Source: Nemertoderma westbladi
Lineage: Eukaryota > Xenacoelomorpha > Nemertodermatida > Nemertodermatidae
Assembly: GCA_032718475.1 (NCBI GenBank)
Contig: JAUCBJ010004849.1
Span: forward strand, 1-43,898
Length of the DNA: 43,898 bases
Direction: 5' to 3'
Of the stretch, positions 19,764 to 30,999 are shown piece after piece. The position numbers were made by a program, and so were the translations under genes. Numbering within the stretch: position 1 is the first letter of the stretch; each line of letters begins with the position of its first letter. Under the pieces are notes generated by a model. The model was not told the origin of the DNA and made no database searches. It was given only the letters and a program-made list of their open reading frames with translations.

Positions 19764-20695
19764 TTAAAACAGATTGATACTCGGCAATATTGGCGTTAGA
19801 TGCCTTATTCCAATCGCACCTCCTAGTAGTGGTAGTATTACCATTACCACCTTGATGATCGCTGGTCGCTGATGCGGGATCACAACCCGAATCAGTATCG
19901 CAACGTCAGCGGTAATATTAAAAGTACATGTAATGGGTAAATGATCAGTCACACACAAATCATAATGAATTTTAACAGATGACACAAGTGGAGTCATACT
20001 ACCTGAACAGACCAAATGGTCGAGCCATGAACAGGTATTGTGTGCTGCAGAAATGAATGAAAAAGAATCGGCTGGTAAGAATTTGGCATCACAAATTGAC
20101 ATATTAAGATCATTGCACCAACTATCAGTAAACTTATAATATCTAGACTTACATCAGCATTGAAATCTCCTATAACAACACAATGGGAACTATTCTCGCA
20201 ATCGATAATACTACTTAGCTTTCCTAAAGTTTCTAGAAACTCATCATCGTTAATACTACATTCGTAAGGCAAGTAAATATTAAGAAATAGCACGGATACA
20301 TTACCATCAGTTCTTAAACGGAGACCAAGAATTCTCTCTTCTCCGTAATCAACGATTTCGACAGATCGGGCGATACTTTTTTTGTATAGGAAACCAAGCC
20401 CACCGAATGGCCTACCCTGCAGTAAACACTGACTGTAGTCAACGGGAGAGGTTCCTCTAGCAAAATACCTATCTTCCAACGTTGATAGAATACCTAAATC
20501 TTGTACAGGGAGCATGTGCTCCTGTACACATATTAAATCGGTCGATAAATTACATAAATCGTTAATCACATTCCTGGACAACGCAGTACGAATCGAATTA
20601 CAATTATAGGATGCCACTGAAAAATGGTCTTGCACAGGTGAGAGGTTTGCCATTACTAAGATAATAATTAATGTAGCGAAACAAATTATAGCCAT
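19764..20695 (-). pseudogene. LINE-B ORF2, APE endonuclease domain, frameshifted
   Basis: The frame from 20695 carries FSVASYNCNSI (first motif, Asn), DLICVQEHML (acidic motif), GGLGFLYKK, LFLNIYLPYE and CVVIGDFNADVS (catalytic Asp-x-Asn). A frameshift near 20110 moves the rest to the frame ending at 19764, with NTCSWLDHLVCSG and CVTDHLPI supplying the SxLDH and final Asp-His motifs. All catalytic blocks survive across the two frames. About 25 residues upstream of the endonuclease are hydrophobic and are probably not part of the original start. Confidence 0.75.
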
Positions 20696-20922
20696 AATTT
20701 AAAATATGTTCTTAATAAAAATCGGAAACTAAAAATAAATTATAATATGAACGAATATAATACGAAAACGCACCAGGTATTAAACTGGGCCGGGAATCGC
20801 TACTGTACCAGCAGGGACTGTATCAGCGCCAGCGGCGGGTTGTAAGTTGTCAGTTGTAGGCGGTAAATCACCACTACAGGGTTTCATGGGCATGATGGGG
20901 TCTACCGCGACTGCGGTAGCTC

Positions 20923-22180
20923 TCAAGGGAGCCCGCGGCCGGAACCCGTTGCCATCGTTACCATTGATTTGTATGAACTCTCATACTCGACAAAAACGTG
21001 GCCACGTATCAGGGCACATGAGTTCCTTGAAATCACCCAATTTACAGGTAATAACGAAGGATCGGAAGTAGTCGTTGTTACCAATAGCATTGCACTTGAT
21101 ATCATTATGTAAATTGTCCTTAACATACTTAATTATTGTCTGTGGTGTTACATCAAGAACGCACCCTGACAAATATATCTTTCTGAGTGGTTGTACAGTA
21201 CCGAAACCGCCGTTATTGGAGGTCCCAAAAATGAAACTCTTACGCATATTGGGATCCTGAGAGCTGCCCTTAGCATCTGTCGCCGACAGGCCCTTCTTCG
21301 ATTGCCGTCTACTTACTTGAGATTTGTGGTGTTTCCGTCTCTTCCCAGTGTCAATCCAAGGTCCGCTGTAGACAGCTTCATCATCGTCGGAAGAAGAGTC
21401 CAGTGTTTCCATACCGGACGTCGGATTCTCGTTGCGAACGACCCTCGAATCGGGAGCTGTAGGCTTATCAGCCACTATCTTCTTCGTAACCATATCATGC
21501 GAATGCGACCGTTCATTGCGGTTGTTATGCTTGTGATGCTGTTTAGATTTAATGGAAGCGGAAGGCGGCTTGGTTGAAGCCTGTTTGTAATCGAACTTAA
21601 CACCAGAAGGCATCTTCTTGTATACTGACGCAGTGATAGGATCCTGCGGATCAGTCGGCGATTGTAGTTCGTCAGCCGTGACAGATTTTCCAGAGCTACT
21701 GGTAGTCGATTTCGGAGTAGATTGCAACAGCTCGTTGTGACTATGTTCGAGTATTGCTATTCTATCCTGCAGCTTACTAATCATATTGAGGAGGAACCGT
21801 AAGTCCGACTCAGTAGTGGCAAACGGCGGTATTTCTCCAAGATCTTTTGGTATGAAAATCGGTTTCGGTTCCAGTGTTCCTGGATATTCAAATATATCCA
21901 GGATATCCTAAATGATGTTACTACGCATTTTGTCACCTTGGTGACGTGACTTCGCGAACTCCTGTTTGGATACATTGCGGTTGGTGGACACTCCTATTAG
22001 GTTCAGAAGTGTTGTCTTGGCAGCCTTGAGTGAGGCGTCCTCGAACCGAGGCCAAGGGCCAACAACCGAAATAATCGCATTCTTATGCAGCCCGCGGGTG
22101 TGGGCCATCCATATGTACGCAAGGACATTATCGCCCACGTGTTCGCAATGCACCGAGGTGCCCGCATTCTCCCCCGTCAT
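20923..22180 (-). pseudogene. LINE-B ORF1 (nucleic-acid-binding protein), frameshifted
   Basis: ORF1 proteins of CR1/L2-type LINEs bind element RNA. The N-terminal part (22180-21908) reads LAYIWMAHTRGLHKNAII, then a region like the conserved N-terminal block of these ORF1 proteins. The middle part (21784-20981) opens with a coiled-coil-like heptad stretch (ISKLQDRIAILEHSHNELL), then a Ser/Lys-rich linker, then a folded C-terminal segment beginning RKIYLSGCVLDVTPQTIIKYV and ending MCPDTWPRFCRV. The pieces lie in different frames, with a stop at 21908 and another break near 20990. Assignment rests on position and general layout. Confidence 0.6.
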
Positions 22181-22210
22181 AATCAGCGGAAGGAGAGATT
22201 CAATCTAGCG

Positions 22211-23578
22211 ATGTCGAAACTTTCTACTGATCAATGCAGTTGCCAGGCCACGGCCAGGCACAAAATGTCAAATTAGGACAGTACAGGTACAGAAATTACT
22301 GAAATCACCACCGGTGCAATAGGCCTACTGCTGTACTGACTACTCATATAACTCATATAATATTTATATGTTGGGTATGAACGTTACATAAGTGATAATA
22401 GTGACACTTTATAAATAATAAAGTAATAACATAAAGTACTAGACAATGATATAAAGTAAAAGTATAGGTACCTAATAATAATATAAAGTAATAATATAAT
22501 TACATAAAGTAAGAAATAACAATAAAACCATAACGTCACCGCTACAATGTCACCAGATCCACCCAAACCTCACCGCCATTATGTCGCCATATCCAACAAA
22601 GCCATGCCTTGTATTATTAGTATTAAATGAATGGTTAATTATAGTATATAAATATAATATTATTAAGAAGTTTTTTGAATAGACGCCATTTGAAATATTA
22701 GTACATACATAATAAATTACAAAATATTGCTTACTGAGGTATATTTCAACTAATAAGCTATAAAAATTGTCTTTATAAAGTATTAGGAACAGTTGATTGA
22801 GGGCCACAAAAATTAATTTAAGATCAAATTGGTATGGATGCAATGGCGATAGGGACAAATGTTGAGTTCCAGAATATATTCGTGTTAAAATTGTAAGAAA
22901 TAGCAGGGGGTCCTTGGGCTACACCATAGGCCTACATATAAGAAATGAGATTACAGCTGAATTATGGTACCTGAGGTAGTACTGTATGGTATTTATAATA
23001 AAGGGGAGTAGTGACACATAATACTGTATTCCGCTTCAATTAAACAAAACAATTTATCATCGACAACAACTGACTGCCTTATTGATTTTCCTAATGTTAA
23101 GGTAGGAGTTTAAGTGAATACTAAATTATTGAACAACAGCTAAGATGAGTGAGTACATAAATGACGCAAACTTTAATTTAAGTGAACACTGAGAATTAAT
23201 TCAGTTTTGCATCCACTGGGCCAAAGACGTAGTGTGGAATTACCAGAACTTTAATAATTTTGCAACATATCTCAAGAATATGTTCGAAAAAAAATCAAGT
23301 GGGAAAATTGTAGAACAGTAGTTCAAGGTGAACCGATTAAAGTTCAACACAACATGCAACAAATGAATGTAGAGAGGGCAACAACTAACTATACATTAGT
23401 TGAGTGTTAAGTTGGGTGGTAACAATTTTTGGCCTATTGCTACTTCTTTTTATTTACTTTAAATTCTAGTAGCAAAGTTTTGGATAATTTCATAAAAGCG
23501 GTAGAATTATATGTTTTTGATCCAACTACAGTAATAAAACATAATGATAATTTAACAAAATGGGTAACAGACAATATT
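22211..23578. other. Non-coding, AT-rich
   Basis: No gene was seen. At about 22390-22520 there is an imperfect repeat of ATAAAGTAATA. At about 22533-22596 a pair of similar 36-38 bp words (CACCGCTACAATGTCACC and CACCGCCATTATGTCGCC) forms a short tandem duplication. Confidence 0.5.
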
Positions 23579-23588
23579 TAGTAATAAT

Positions 23589-23684
23589 GTCATGGGTGAT
23601 AGGGAGTTGTGGCGGTGCAATTTTGTCAATAAGCCGGCACAGCATTCTTAAAAATGCAGCTGCAATGCAGCATGCCGATCCTAG
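23589..23684 (+). mobile_element. LINE-A copy 2a, 96-bp 3' stub
   Basis: Only the last about 96 bp of LINE-A are present, on the plus strand, from GTCATGGGTGATAGGGAG to GATCCTAG. It is flanked by TAGTAATAAT at 23579-23588 and 23685-23694, a 10-bp target duplication, so it is a severely 5'-truncated but complete insertion event. The TAG start of the right copy overlaps in wording with the element's TAG tail, so the true length may be 7-10 bp. Confidence 0.8.
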
Positions 23685-23757
23685 TAGTAATAATTCAGGA
23701 TAAGATAAGTGTGATGCACCAAACTAAGTATGTGCACACTCAGCTCAGTGGGTCGAT

Positions 23758-24565
23758 ACTACTAGGATCGGCATGCTGCATTGCAGCTGCATTTTTAAGA
23801 ATGCTGTGCCGGCTTCTCGACAAAATTGCACCACCACAACTCCCTATCACCCATGACATTTGCTACATCATCCGCATCATCAAGGACAGTGTCCTTTAAG
23901 ATGCGTCTCAAGAAAGTCATGGGCTGTCCACCATGCTTATTCACTTCATGAGGCTGCCAAAGTAAAAGATTATGCACTGGCTGGTCCTTACGGCGAAAGC
24001 AATGTCCTGCAAAGCGGAGGCGATTTTGTTCTAGTGTCAAGCTTGGGGGAAACAATGAGACACCTCCAATGTTATATAGTGTCTGGTTGGAGATGTGTGC
24101 ATTGTACTTGACACAATGTACCCGGCGTAGCATTCTCAGCAGTTAGAGCCCAGCATGGACTCCCATAGAGGAGTACTGGAACTTCTGCTGCTCTAAATAA
24201 TCGGACCTTAAGTTTCTGATTAATTCTCGGTGACATCCAAATCCTGGAAAGCCTATTCAAGGCTGCCCAAGCCTTTCCCTTACGTATTCGGAAGTCCTCA
24301 CCTGACTTCCGGATCCATGATCCCAGGTAACAGAAGTCGTCCACATGCTCAAGCATACCATCCTTTGAGCTTATGCTCATCCGATCAGAGACTTGCTGAG
24401 GACTTTCAAAGTTAACTGTCAAAATTTTGGTCTTTCTGGAGTTAATAAAAAGACCAACACTAGAAGCAGCATGTTCTAATGAGCTGAGGAGCCGTTGGGC
24501 TCCCTCTAGTGATTCTGAAAGTACTCCTAATTCATCAGCAAAGTCTAGATCAGTTAGGTATTTGG
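23758..24565 (-). mobile_element. LINE-A copy 2, 5'-truncated, with 12-bp target duplication
   Basis: This minus-strand copy of 808 bp is flanked by exact CAGTGGGTCGAT at 23746-23757 and 24566-24577. It covers the RT from the FADD motif to the 3' end: YLTDLDFADELG (Asp-Asp changed to Asp-Glu), GLFINSRKTKIL, DFCYLGSWI, VLLYGSPCWAL and the HGGQPMTFLRRILKD tail. Compared with copy 1, about 35 bp are missing near 24135, which shifts the frame and splits the remnant into two open frames (24581-24072 and 24133-23795). The short 3' tail is TAGTAGT-like. Confidence 0.85.
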
Positions 24566-24702
24566 CAGTGGGTCGATGCAATCAATCAGCTTTATCCTCT
24601 ATATCAAATCGTCGTCATTGCACAAAGCGTATTGGCCTAAGCCTACTGCCTATTGGTCCATTGTCGTTTGTATATTATCAGTATGGTAATTATGGCCATA
24701 AT

Positions 24703-24985
24703 GGCTAATGAAAGGGGGTAAACGGTACGCCTACACTTACACACGCCTACAGACGCCTACAAACACTTACACAAGCCTACACACCGAACTGCCGGTAAGC
24801 CAATATATCTGACGGTTGATCCTCAAACTGCTGATTCTCAATTAAATTATGTTTCCCATCTCTAGTTTATTGTTTTGGTTCATTTCAACTCGCCTCTGTA
24901 ACCTGCTTCTTTACTAACCTGCCTACAAGTAGGTGTAGGTGTAAGTGCAGGCATGGGTAAGTGTAGGCCTAGTGATTACTGCCCT
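24703..24985. repeat. Imperfect inverted repeat of CCTACACTTACAC words
   Basis: The left arm (24703-24780) carries GGGGGTAAACGG and CGCCTACACTTACAC. The right arm (24920-24985), as reverse complement, carries GGCCTACACTTACCC, preceded by a GGGCAGTAATC word. A third, isolated copy of the left-arm wording lies at 26690-26730. This suggests a small inverted-repeat element, but the boundaries are not defined. A copy of the short interspersed word (minus) lies at 24862-24915. Confidence 0.4.
24862..24915 (-). repeat. Short interspersed repeat word, copy 3
   Basis: The plus strand reads TAGTTTATTGTTTTGGTT, then TGTAACCTGCTTCTTTAC, the reverse complement of the copy-1 wording. Confidence 0.5.
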
Positions 24986-24990
24986 AATGA

Positions 24991-26739
24991 AACATATAAA
25001 AACTTGGTAGAGGATTACCACAAGCAAGAATGAAACACTATAATTGAAAAGTAAGAAATACAAAGACAGCATGTCATGTCAAATCGGCGGCGTGGCAATC
25101 AATCAGTGATATGGTTGGAAATGATATTATGTTGTGGTGCAAGAACTGCATGAAAACCCTAAAGTATATTTTATATGGCAAGAACAAGTTGAAACAAAGG
25201 AGTGACTCAAACCCCAGAAACCAACAAGATCACGTTTAAATGTCTAAGATCTGGATGATCTGATCTGGATGAACATTACACACCTTGTTACACACACGAT
25301 TTGCCTGGTGATGTTTTGGGGATCATAAGGAATACGATGAAGACGAACCCAGCACACTGCAACCCTGGAATCACTCCGATGTCCAACCCAATCAATGATT
25401 ACAATGTGCAACTACAATCCGCTAAGTTTCGCAAGTCACAGGAAAAATGTCAGTGGAAGTCAGAGGAAAAAAGACCTGTTTTCTGCTGGTGAAACTGCCT
25501 CTCGTCTGGAATTCTGAATCTCAAGACAATGGTTTAAAATTGACAGCAGTTGAGCAAACCTTTCCGGGGACACACACATACTGAAAAAACCATTAATGAT
25601 AGAAATTTGTTACACCCTAGGTTGGGACTTAGGTATGGATTGTCAACAATTTGCAAAGCGGTAAAAAAAAAGCCAAGGGGTAAAGAAAGCCATTAGAAAA
25701 ACAACAGATTATCTTGATTATCCAGATGAAACCCGTCAGTCATTAATAAAATTATATAGCGTTTCCTACAATAAAAATTGGCACGTCATTCTGTCTCAGC
25801 CGTATTACTTGCACAAGGTCATCCTTTGATCATTCCTCATAGCCTTATATTTCTTTTTATTCACACCTCTTCATCACTACTACCAACTACCATGTATGCC
25901 ATAACGCCATATTATAATAGTCACACTATTATAATATAATAGTAATATTAGTAACATAATATTATTATGTTATTTATCCTCCGTTATTGCTTGCCACCCA
26001 ACTATTGATGTAGATTTGTATTAACTAGAAAGCCAGCTAGCTGGCTTTAAACAAACCTGCCCCTCAAACCAGTACCGTGAGTGAGCGAAAATGAAAACAC
26101 GAAAATTGACATCAATGATAAAAATACCAGCTGCTGGTACTCATGAGGGCCTTGTAAGCTACTACTATTTATTGAATGGATAGGCCTAAACTGCACAAAA
26201 GTATATTACTTGCTAAATGTATTATTCTCTCACTCTATCCCAGACTCAACTGTTAGTTTGTATAATGTATTATTACCCCGCCAGCTGAATAGCTCTTCCC
26301 AGTGAATGTCAAGACCAATGAAGTGCCAGTGAATGGGAATATCATTGTAAGCACTGGGCCGTTCAAATGTTTTATATTATAAGTTGATGATAATGATTGA
26401 GGAGGGACCCAACTAACACTACGTTTGTCTATGGACGGTCTCCTTAGAGCCAGCTTGCTAGCTTTTCATATTGCATATTTCATCTAGCATTGCATATTAC
26501 ATTATGAACTTGTTGTAACATACTGGTCTATGATGTTCCATCAAGGGATCTAATATCTTCTGCAATAAGATACGAGCACAGCCAGGGCTGCATAGGCTCT
26601 ACTTGGGATGTGTTTCAACATCGTCATGTTGGTCAAAAGATATTCACAGCACATAGTCGACCACAATAATACAAAAACAGAGAAACATAATGTCAAAAGG
26701 GAGTAAACGCTACACCTACACCTATGCCTAGTTGTCAAT
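24991..26739. other. No gene recognised
   Basis: A moderately GC-balanced part (25060-25560) has only short frames broken by stops (longest 63 residues) and no domain I recognise. It could be an old transposon remnant. A perfect 20-bp palindrome lies at 26029-26048. Confidence 0.4.
26029..26048. repeat. Perfect 20-bp palindrome
   Basis: AAAGCCAGCTAGCTGGCTTT is its own reverse complement over all 20 bases, with no spacer. Confidence 0.9.
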
Positions 26740-27018
26740 ATAATGTACGGGGAGGGGGGGGGGGGGGGGGGGGTGTGGTACTCACTGGGTGTTATAAGTT
26801 GTTGGAACTCAATATAATGTATGGGGGGGGGGGGGGTGGTACTCACTGGGTGTTATAGAGATGTTGGAACTCAATAGAATGTATGGGGGGGGGGGGTGGT
26901 ACTCACTGGGTGTTATAGAGATGTTGGAACTCAATATAATGTACGGGGGGGACTTGGTACTCACTGGGTGTTATAGAGTTGTTGGAACTCAATAGAATGT
27001 ATGGGGGGGTGTGGTACT
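26740..27018 (+). repeat. G-rich minisatellite, about 60-bp unit, 5 copies
   Basis: Units consist of a G run of variable length (20, 14, 12, 7, 7 bases) followed by GGTACTCACTGGGTGTTATA, then a TTGGAACTCAATA-ATGTA stretch. The unit length falls from about 73 to 58 almost entirely because the G run shortens from left to right. LINE-A copy 3 begins directly after the last partial unit. Confidence 0.9.
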
Positions 27019-27241
27019 GCCCCTACGTGCCTCACAATCGGCCTCACAGGCGTCAGTTATCTCCTGACCGGCTGCCTGTCTCATCCCCTACTGGAGAGAG
27101 AGAAGCCAACAACTCTTTGAGTCCCTTTCCTGATGAACTTTCTGGCCCAAACCCTGGGTCACCAGGGAGGCCTGATTGTGAGGGGGAGAGGGATTCTGGA
27201 GTTGGAGGCTACTCTCATGTTCCACCCGACCAACAAAGCCA

Positions 27242-27807
27242 TTGGTGAATCTGAGGCAAGTCACTAGACTAGCCTCAGTAAACACGCTAACACTCGGGTC
27301 CCCAATGCGACAAAGTGAGCTGACTGCCTTGGCAGATAATCTTTCTCTTAGCGCAGTGGGTGTTCAAGAGCACCGAATGCAGACTGGACAGACTGATGAG
27401 GTTCTGATTAAGGACATGGGGGGCGGTTGGCGAGATCGCGTCAGCAGATGATAGTGGCAATGGTGGTATTGGTCTATTGATGAATCCAACTGCGCATGCA
27501 GCATTAGACAAAATAGACCAAATCTATAACCGCATCATCCGTTGCCACTTCTCATGTTCTGGAAGACTGGCTAAGAAGTTTCCTAAGGTGGTTCTGATTG
27601 TGTGCTACTCTCCAACTAGTGTTGCCCCTGTAGAGGAGGTGGAAAATTTTTACCACAATCTACAAGCATCTACTGATGGAGTGGATCAGCATGCATTCTT
27701 AACATTCCTGGGAGACTTTAATGCAAGTCTGCATTAATCACCTACATCGCCCTGGGTCTATAGCAATAGTGTTAACCGAAATTCCGTCCATCTTCAGGAT
27801 TTATCTC
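27242..27807 (+). pseudogene. LINE-A copy 3: endonuclease remnant
   Basis: Two frames: 27242-27451 (VNTLTLGS, VGVQEHR, DMGGGWR), then after an 8-base loss 27477-27737 (LMNPTAHAALDKID, IVCYSPTS, FLGDFNASLH). A C-to-T change creates a TAA after FNASLH. The second half of the endonuclease, including SQIDHIL and SSDHR, is deleted. Confidence 0.8.
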
Positions 27808-27983
27808 ATAAAGAGTCCCGACGCAAACAGACTACAGCGGCCAAGAATTCAGTTAAGGCTGCATCTAGGTCCCTGAACAGGCAGTACTCTGTTAATCTAC
27901 AGGAGCTAATAAACCAACAGGTTGATGCCATCAATGATTCTGACAACAGCAGGCAATCATCCCAGGCATGGAAATCGATCAAC

Positions 27984-29265
27984 TTGCTTACTGGGCGGAA
28001 AAGCCAACCAACCACCAAGGTTAAGGCTGAATCACCAGCCGATCGCCTCAATGGTTGGAAGGCCCACTTTGAAAAGCTCCTCAATAATGACAGGGTATTG
28101 CCTGATAACTTTATAGAAGTAAAAGTGTCCGAGTCTGTACTCCCAGATATTCCCATTGGCGATATCTCCTTTGCAGAAGTGAAGGCTGCTGCAAAGAGCA
28201 TTAAGACCAATCGTGCCAGTGGAGTAGATGGTGTTCCCCCTGAGGTCTTTAAAATACCTGAGTGTTTAAAGCTCATCTATCCCATCATAGTAGACATGTA
28301 CCGAACAACAAGAGTCCCACAAGAAATGAAAACAAATAAGTTGGTGCCAGTTCCCAAGAAGGGCAACCTAACACTCTATGGTTCTTTTCGGGGAATCTCA
28401 TTGATCTCGATTGCTGCAAAGATATACAATAGAATTCTATTAAATCGCATCAGGGATCCCATTGAGAGACTGCTCCGTGGAAATCAGAATGGGTTCCGTA
28501 AAGGTCGTGGGACCATGGAACCCATTTTGGCACTTAGAAGGATAATTGAAGAGTTATCAAAAAAGAAAGACAGGCATCTGGCTGTTATCTTTGTTGACTT
28601 CTTCAAGGCCTTTGATTCAGTCTCCCGCTCACGTATGTTCAGCATACTTTCATTATATGGGATTCCTGATGAAATTATTGCAGCAATCAGATCAGTATAC
28701 GATGGTTCGACAACATTTGTGTCTACTGTTGATGGTGACACAGAACCATTTGAAGTGTTATGGGGCGTCCTCCAGGGCGACACACTTGCACCATTCTTGT
28801 TCATAATTGTGGTTGACTATGTTCTACGCATGTCCTTAGATCATCATAATGATGATGGGGTGATGATAACTCCACCTACTGGCTCCAGAAGTCGAGGAAA
28901 TCCTGCCAAGTAGTACCTAACTGATCTAGACTTTGCTGATGACTTAGGAGTACTCTCAGAATCACTAGAGGGAGCCCAACGGCTCCTCAGCTCATTAGAA
29001 CATGCTGCTTCTAGTGTTGGTCTTTTTATTAACTAAAGAAAGACCAAAATGTTGACAGTTAACTTTGAAAGTTCTAAGCAAGTCTCTGATCGGATGAGCA
29101 TAAGCTCAAAGGATGGTATGCTTGAGCATGTGGATGACTTCTGTTACCTGGGATCATGGATCCGGAAGTCAGGTGAGGACCTTCGAATACGTAAGGGAAA
29201 GGCATGAGCAGCCTTGAATAGACTTTCCAGGATTTGGAAGTCACCGAGAATTAATCGGAAACTTT
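27984..29265 (+). pseudogene. LINE-A copy 3: reverse transcriptase
   Basis: Open from 27984 to 28913: KAESPADRLNGWKAHF (intact linker, lacking the 11-bp deletion of copy 1), VPVPKKGNLTLYGSFRGISL, NGFRKGRGT, IFVDFFKAFDS and GVLQGDTLAPFLF. A 3-base TAG insertion at about 28911 puts a stop before YLTDLDFADDLG, which is otherwise intact. Further stops follow at GLFIN/RKTK (about 29034) and in KGKA/AALN (about 29206). The frame then meets the deletion that removes the YGSPCWAL region. Confidence 0.85.
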
Positions 29266-29480
29266 GAAATCGTACTTTGGCAGCCTCATGGAGTGAATAA
29301 GCATGGTGGACAGCCCATGACTTTCTTGAGACGCATCTTAAAGGACACTGGCCTTGAAGATGCGGATGATCTAGCAAATGTCATGGGTGATAGGGAGTTG
29401 TGGCGGTGCAATTTTGTCGAAAGTCGGCACAGCATTCTTAAAAATGCAGCTGCAATGCAGCATGCCGATACTGGTAGTAG

Positions 29481-30226
29481 TTGTTGGCAGGTTATTAAAG
29501 AAACAGGTTGCAGAGGCTGGTTGAAAGGAACCAATACATAGACCAAACATAAATACTGTATAATATATGGGGGTGAAGTATTGTTAGGAAATTTGTGTTA
29601 ATCTTTCTAATGCAATACTTGTTCATGGGTATGTTCCTAATTGTTAAGTTAGCTGGGCATCAGTACCAATTGTTAAAAATAGTTCAGATCATAAGGAAAT
29701 TCAACTAATTATCAGGATATGAGTATCCATATACCATAAATCAGCAGTTACTCGCACAGTTTCGAGACTTGGCATATTTATAAAGGTTGTCAGACTGCGT
29801 TTAAACCTATTAGTTACAAAATTGGCTATAAAATGCTGTTCATTTTTCACCCTCCCCTCAAAAATCTACAAATTTTAACGAAAACGTCTGATTTTTTGTT
29901 TGTACGTAGATGTCACTAGTCTGAATCAAACCGAAAAAAATTTCGAAAAAATGTACTGGGTGGTTATATTTCAGCAACAAAATTACAAGTAGTGAAGAGT
30001 GAAAGTTACAATTTTCGGCTAATTTATTTATCAATACAGGTTTTCTAGAGCGAAAAATCCATTGGAAAATATTTAAAATCATCTGATTATTATAAATGGC
30101 TGTTTTAGTCCTCTACGGAGGCAAAAGAAAAGAAAAAACAAGTATCCAGCACTTTTCAGTTTGAACACAAAATTTTTATTTCACTTATACGATGCTCTTT
30201 GGAAACTCCTTTGTCATTTTTACTTA
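29481..30226. other. No gene seen
   Basis: AT-rich sequence following LINE-A copy 3. No open frame has a recognisable motif. Confidence 0.5.
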
Positions 30227-30720
30227 TTCCATTGAATTCAAAACCCTCACAAACCTGTATAACGCAAGAAACAAGGTGACACAATCAATTGATATATTTG
30301 ATGGTTTTCAAAATTTATGCCAGCACCAAATTTTGATCCCACTTCCGAAAAAAGTTTGAGATGTCTAGTTAGATAATTATTTATTCCATTGAATTCAGAA
30401 CCGCCATATACATTTAAAACGCGATAAATAAGTTGTCACAAGCAATTGAATCATTGAATGGATTTTCAAAATTTGTGCTGGCACCAAATTTTGCACAAAT
30501 CACCGAAAAATACAAGTTCGATACGCCTTGTGGAACTCGTATATATTCCATCGAAACCAGAACCCCAAAAAACCCCTATTGCTGCGCAAAAAACAGGTTC
30601 AAGAAATTCATTTATATATTTCAAAATTTGGTGCTGGTACCAAAATTTGGCACCCCCGAAAATAGCAAGTTTGAAATTTCTAAATTATTTTATATGAATT
30701 CCATCTAATTGCAAACACAA
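30227..30720 (+). repeat. About 157-bp diverged tandem repeat, 3 units
   Basis: A TTCCAT word recurs at 30227, 30384, 30546 and 30699 (spacings 157, 162, 153). A second landmark, CAAAATTT followed by a TGCTGGCACCAAATTTTG-like word, recurs at about 30308, 30467 and 30623. The units are strongly diverged, so the array is old. Flanking sequence may hold further degraded units. Confidence 0.65.
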
Positions 30721-30980
30721 AAAACCGGTGTAAATCAAAAATAGAGATGTTACAATTCATATTTAATGAAATGTAATTTTCAAAAAAGTCTCAAAAAAGT
30801 GCCAAAAGTAGGGTTAAAAAATGGTCAAAAAACTCGAAAACTCCCAATATTTTTGAAAACCGTTTTCACTATTAGGAAGAAAATAGATTTTTAAGAAAAG
30901 TCAAATCTTCAGATTCCCAACTGCGTTTGTTTCAGAGTTATAAAAACAAAAAACCACGCGGGGGTCATATTGACCCCTGA

Positions 30981-30999
30981 CCCCCCCCCCCCCCCCCCC
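30981..30999 (+). repeat. Poly-C tract, 19 bases
   Basis: Nineteen C follow GACCCCTGA, a nearby GACCCC-type duplication. Confidence 0.95.

Larger units (their letters stand above)
17580..22210 (-). mobile_element. LINE-B, two-ORF non-LTR retrotransposon (CR1-like group), decayed
   Basis: This minus-strand element of at least 4.4 kb has ORF1 (22180-20923), an APE endonuclease (20695-19764) and an RT (19519-17802) in the order expected for CR1/L2-type LINEs. Its exact ends are uncertain. The 5' end is near 22210. The 3' UTR is AT-rich and contains a perfect hairpin at 17600-17626. I saw no target duplication. The element has multiple frameshifts and an internal RT deletion, so it is inactive. 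Confidence 0.75.
27034..29480 (+). mobile_element. LINE-A copy 3, 5'-truncated, internally deleted
   Basis: This plus-strand copy starts inside the N-terminal linker (ACAATCGGCCTCACAGG) and runs to the GCATGCCGATACTGGTAGTAG tail. Compared with copy 1 it lacks about 500 bp of endonuclease (junction near 27807) and about 270 bp of post-RT sequence (junction near 29264). It also lacks 8 bp near 27434 and carries several stops. No clear target duplication was found. Confidence 0.85.

Noticed and set aside
22384-22858. Membrane-protein-like frames on the minus strand
   Set aside because: They are rich in Tyr/Ile/Leu only because the DNA is AT-rich with ATAAAG-type repeats; there is no start context or motif.
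27806-28276. 156-residue minus-strand frame, and similar frames at 13105-13338, 12577-12876, 28484-28804 and 42903-43250
   Set aside because: These are antisense shadows of the LINE-A reverse transcriptase; the same antisense frame recurs in every copy because the sense sequence is conserved.
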